Assembly (NCBI RefSeq): GCF_030412015.1
Contig: NZ_JASNRD010000012.1
Span: forward strand, 109,681-173,680
From: Massilia sp. YIM B02763
GTDB lineage: Bacteria; Pseudomonadota; Gammaproteobacteria; Burkholderiales; Burkholderiaceae_D
Direction: 5' to 3'
Length of the DNA stretch: 64,000 bases
Positions 60,167-64,000 of this stretch are shown in pieces (within the stretch, counting starts at the first letter, position 1; every line of letters starts with the position of its first letter). The notes beneath the pieces are model-generated. The model had not been told where the DNA came from. It was given only the letters and a program-made list of their open reading frames with translations, and ran no database searches. The translations under genes were made by a program, and so were the position numbers.

Positions 60167-62032
60167 CTACCTCGCCGCTGCGATGGGGTCGTGCAAATCC
60201 GACAACTTAAGGCCGTCATATATACCCTTGTGAATTTTCACATGACAGGGCGTACATGCTGGAATCTGCTTTCTGTTCAGGATAGCCATGAGTCGATTGA
60301 ACCCGGTCACCTTTTCCCCCATCTTCTTGACATGGCGTATGTGATGCATCGCCACCTTCTCGTCAGAACCACAAATCACGCAGTTCATCCAGAGTTTGCT
60401 TCGGGTACGCAGTGTTATGCTCTTCTGGAGAGCATAATCTGAACTGGGAACCTCGCCGATCTTGAATCTGGTCGGGTCTCGTTTCCAATCCACTACCGTC
60501 GGGAATGAAATGAAAGCTGTTTTAGCCTTCCGCTTCTTCTCGATCGCCAGCGCGTCACCAAATTTCTGGAAGATTCGTCTAACCGAAGTCCTATGCTTTC
60601 CAGCTAAGGTCTTCGCCGCTGAGTATTTCAGGATGTATTGAACCCTGCGTAGATCTGGATAGTTGTCTACGAAGCTATAGAAATTTATTAGCCCTCTCAG
60701 CACCGCTCCAGCCATCGATACGATTTGATCGTCGTCGAGGAACATCCATGCAGCCTTTCCGAGCGGACGCCCTTCAAGGTCGCAGAATCCCCTGGAACTC
60801 AGTCTGGTCACCAGCTTGTCGCACGGTGCAAACATTTGGGGTAACCATCCGGTAACCCGCTTTTGGTAGTTGCGACCGTTCTTATCAACGATACGAACCA
60901 CCTTCTGCGAGTTAGCACCCACCTTAATTCTAGTACCCAAGAAGAAAGCCTCTTCGTCTTTGGCATGTCGAATGTGGGTCTTCTCCATGTTCAGAGTAAG
61001 TCCGAGCTTGTCCGCCATGAATGCTTTGATCTCATCACGGATTTGTACGGCCAGATGTTTTGGACCATTGATTCCCACACACCAGTCGTCCGCGTATCTT
61101 ACGTACTTCATCCTAATAAACGATCCGTCGTCCCGCATGGGACTGGATTGCTTCTGGGCCGTAAGAAGGGCTTTCAACTCTTTGAGTAATTCCTTGCGTT
61201 CGTCGGCGTCTTGTCCGGGCTCGCCTAGCTTCGAGCGAACCTTTTCAATCTGCTTCTGACGGTAGTTATACTCGGTCGAGGTTCTTTTCTTATCCCCTTT
61301 TTCATGTGTTCCAATTAGACCTGCTACGAACTCATCGAGCTCGTGAAGGAAGATGTTACACAGGATAGGAGATACGATTGAGCCTTGGGGTGTACCAACG
61401 ACACTGTCTACGGGTGTTTTGAACTCGTAGTAACCTGCCGTTAGTGCTTTCCTAATCAGGTTTATGAATCTTTCATCCTTGATCTTACGACGCAGAATGT
61501 TGATTAGGATGTCGTGGTCAATACAATCGAAGGCAGCCTTAACGTCACCTTCAATGATCCACGTCACTCCGCTCCAGTTGTTGCGGATAGACTTTAACGC
61601 TGTGTGGCAGCCTCGCTTGGCTCTGAAACCATGACTGTCGTCGCTGAAACTGCTCCCATAGGGGCTGTCGTACACAGCTTCGAGAATCATTCTCATGACC
61701 TCTTGTACGATCTTGTCCTGAGGAGGAGCGATACCTAGCGGACGGGTTTTACCATTTGCCTTGGGGATGTGAACACGTCGAGCACGAGAGAACTGGAAAG
61801 ACTCGTCCTTGATGTTCGATATGATTCTCTCGATGGTCCTCAGAGAGAATTCATCGAGCGTAGTCCCGTCGGGGCCTGGCGTCATGTTTCCGGGGACACT
61901 TTTGAGCTTCTGATACGCCACGACATACAAGTCGGTTTTGTACATTAGCCTATATAGGTCTCCGTTGACCCAACCGGGTTTGGCGTTAAGTTTACGTAGT
62001 GTTTCTAGTCGTTCCAGGTCTTTATTACTCAT
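60167..62032 (-). CDS. Group II intron reverse transcriptase/maturase with HNH endonuclease
   Basis: A 621-residue intron-encoded protein. Reverse transcriptase blocks cover about 55-370 (RPLGIAPPQDKIVQEV, EGDVKAAFDCIDHD, TPQGSIVSPILCNI, catalytic YADD), domain X at about 400-500, a basic DNA-binding segment, and an HNH endonuclease at about 555-605 (CVICGSDEKVAMHHI...PACTPCHVKIHKG) with both Cys pairs. All active-site residues look intact, so the intron should be able to splice and retrohome. A purine stretch (AAAGG, about 10 nt upstream) precedes the ATG. Confidence 0.94.
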   Translation of the reverse strand: MSNKDLERLETLRKLNAKPGWVNGDLYRLMYKTDLYVVAYQKLKSVPGNMTPGPDGTTLDEFSLRTIERIISNIKDESFQFSRARRVHIPKANGKTRPLGIAPPQDKIVQEVMRMILEAVYDSPYGSSFSDDSHGFRAKRGCHTALKSIRNNWSGVTWIIEGDVKAAFDCIDHDILINILRRKIKDERFINLIRKALTAGYYEFKTPVDSVVGTPQGSIVSPILCNIFLHELDEFVAGLIGTHEKGDKKRTSTEYNYRQKQIEKVRSKLGEPGQDADERKELLKELKALLTAQKQSSPMRDDGSFIRMKYVRYADDWCVGINGPKHLAVQIRDEIKAFMADKLGLTLNMEKTHIRHAKDEEAFFLGTRIKVGANSQKVVRIVDKNGRNYQKRVTGWLPQMFAPCDKLVTRLSSRGFCDLEGRPLGKAAWMFLDDDQIVSMAGAVLRGLINFYSFVDNYPDLRRVQYILKYSAAKTLAGKHRTSVRRIFQKFGDALAIEKKRKAKTAFISFPTVVDWKRDPTRFKIGEVPSSDYALQKSITLRTRSKLWMNCVICGSDEKVAMHHIRHVKKMGEKVTGFNRLMAILNRKQIPACTPCHVKIHKGIYDGLKLSDLHDPIAAAR

Positions 62033-62118
62033 CCGAGTAAACCTTTCCCTTCTATCGACTTCCTTGCGTCTTCGCTTTCCCTTGCCCCAGAGTTACCTGG
62101 GCTGTATAGGGTGTACTT

Positions 62119-62195
62119 TGGTAGGCCGTGCAGGACTTGAACCTGCGACCCCGGAATTATGAGTTCCTTGCTCTGACCAGCTGAGCTAACGGCCC
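62119..62195 (-). tRNA. Complete CAU-anticodon tRNA inside the group II intron
   Basis: A 77-nt cloverleaf: acceptor GGGCCGT/ACGGCCT with G1-U72, D arm GCTC/GAGC, anticodon loop CTCATAA, variable loop GGGTC, T arm GCAGG-TTCAAGT-CCTGC, A73 and encoded CCA. It starts at intron nucleotide 537, between the ribozyme 5' domains and the RT gene, i.e. in domain IV. Its anticodon and acceptor end match the split host tRNA but its D, T and variable arms differ, so it is not a simple duplicate. It could replace the split tRNA. Confidence 0.9.
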
Positions 62196-62814
62196 AACAT
62201 TTCTACCACAACGGGTACTATCGAATAGTCCGTTGCCGAATCGTTCCACTACGTTGCCGTAACTTCATCGATTCTACCTGAGTTGCATATCTCAACTCAA
62301 GCTTCTAGGGATTACTCCCCGTAGGCAATCCCGTAGTTAACACATTCTCGCGGTCCAGTTTTAGGTGTCCCATACATCCTTCTCATCCCTACTTGGGTGC
62401 CGGCTGACGAAGAAGCTTGAGAGGTATTCATAATCGCTACCGCTCATTCGTCAAGATGGACGTAAATATGCGTGTCCACCAGTTGCTCGTGATGCTCCGG
62501 TCGGATTAGGTTTCAGACAATCAGCCTTCACCATGACTGGCCTAACTGACAGACCTGTTAAGCTTGCATATTAGCTTTCGTCTGCCTTTTAACGGCATGC
62601 TGCAGTCCCCTTAAAGTTTCCTTTTCAGGTATCCTAGGGTTTACCTCCCTAGTAAGCCGCTGTTTTACCCACATTGCTTCAGTGGGGTGAAACTACTTCC
62701 ACAACGAGAATGCGCCCTATCTACGGCGCACTTATGAGTCCGCTGCTCTAACCAGGCATGAGCTAGAGGCCCGAAACTGGTACGTACTTCTTCAACGGGG
62801 ATGGACGCCAACTG

Positions 62815-62869
62815 CTCGCCACCCGGATCAGGCCATGTCAGGAAGACATGGATGACCCAAAGTGGCGAG
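62815..62869. other. Nested inverted repeat between rpoD and the split tRNA
   Basis: An outer 8-bp stem (CTCGCCAC/GTGGCGAG) encloses an inner 7-bp stem (CCATGTC/GACATGG). No T-run follows on the minus strand, so it is a weak terminator candidate; it could be an RNA-processing signal between rpoD mRNA and tRNA. The rest of 62773-62919 shows nothing. Confidence 0.45.
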
Positions 62870-62919
62870 AGGATATTGTGTTAGCGCTGGTCCGTCAAGC
62901 TTCTTGGCTGCACAGCGGC

Positions 62920-64000
<1,081 letters not shown>

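Larger units (their letters stand above)
60021..62731 (-). mobile_element. Group II intron inserted in the tRNA anticodon arm
   Basis: The 2711-nt intron begins GTGCGCC...AGATAGGG, the canonical group II 5' end also found in Ll.LtrB, and ends CCTAC. Inside are the conserved GTCTGAAACCT segment of domain I-III, an RT-maturase gene in domain IV and a 34-nt domain V candidate at 60126-60093. A TTATGA segment at 62433-62428 is complementary to the last six exon bases but one (TCATAA) and is the likely EBS1. It lies in the same strand as the tRNA, so it can splice out. A complete tRNA gene lies inside it upstream of the ORF. Confidence 0.88.
59983..62772 (-). tRNA. tRNA with CAU anticodon, split by a group II intron (exons 62772-62732 and 60020-59983)
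   Basis: The 5' exon (41 nt) starts GGGCCTC, has a normal D arm and ends with the complete anticodon loop CTCATAA. The 3' exon (38 nt) supplies the 3' side of the anticodon stem, a 5-nt variable loop, T stem CGCGG/CCGCG with loop TTCGACT, the acceptor GAGGCCT, A73 and encoded CCA. Joined, they form a perfect cloverleaf with a G1-U72 pair. The break is between positions 38 and 39. It may be tRNA-Ile2 (lysidine-modified CAU), as E. coli has beside rpoD, or elongator Met; this is not decided by the sequence. Confidence 0.82.

Noticed and set aside
59916..60233. Short plus-strand protein with GVEPRTNGV-type sequence
   Set aside because: A translation across the antisense of a tRNA T arm, a well-known false gene.

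Overview
The window looks like a chromosomal segment of a high-GC betaproteobacterium, most likely Oxalobacteraceae (Massilia/Telluria/Duganella-like). That assignment is an inference from the gene families (PrtD/HlyD secretion of a DUF4214/RTX protein, CHASE2 cyclase with FecR, CYP152 peroxygenase, rpoD next to a CAU tRNA) and the GC-rich codon use; it was not checked by any search. Gene density is high, and the only clearly foreign-looking part is the AT-richer block from about 49.9 to 62.8 kb.

1-12.2 kb is a surface and signalling block. A type I secretion pair (HlyD, cut by the window edge, and a PrtD-type ABC exporter) lies next to a 965-residue DUF4214/RTX-like candidate substrate. Then come a periplasmic FecR protein and, divergently, a four-gene operon: CHASE2 class III adenylate cyclase, TPR/beta-barrel outer-membrane protein, VanZ-like protein and a CRP-type regulator. 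Three perfect TGTGA-N6-TCACA palindromes lie in front of the exporter, the RTX-like gene and the FecR/cyclase pair. The regulator keeps the CRP recognition-helix residues that read this sequence, so the block reads as a local cAMP circuit controlling cell-surface secretion.

12.4-23.7 kb is an O-polysaccharide operon of the ABC-transporter type: Wzm, Wzt with a carbohydrate-binding tail, a methyltransferase with coiled coil, a 1254-residue protein with three GT4 units, a GT-C-like membrane protein, GT2 (GtrB-like), GtrA and an acyltransferase. Most junctions overlap.

23.8-49.9 kb is ordinary chromosome with several points of interest: a LOV hybrid histidine kinase, an RhlE helicase, an EF-hand protein, a CHASE/PAS histidine kinase, a CYP152 P450, a Fur-box-preceded DUF2325 gene, an S9 peptidase, a holin-like gene divergent from an S24 repressor with its operator inside the promoter, endonuclease III, hipBA with three operators, an RlpA-like lipoprotein, and a TonB receptor/YdcF/ROK/GPH transporter group. 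The GPH transporter and one membrane protein are frameshifted. Three paired REP-like palindromes and one 28-bp perfect palindrome are scattered here.

49.9-62.8 kb is a tRNA-associated island. It carries a five-gene overlapping operon (hsdM, hsdS, a GmrSD-type DUF262/DUF1524 gene, hsdR, a YgjP-like metallopeptidase). Its rpoD-proximal end is a CAU-anticodon tRNA gene split after the anticodon loop by a 2.7-kb group II intron that encodes an RT/maturase/HNH protein and also contains a complete second CAU tRNA. A second copy of the tRNA 3' half (anticodon loop to CCA) at 49905-49950 marks the other end of the island. No integrase is visible. rpoD, cut by the window edge, closes the window.
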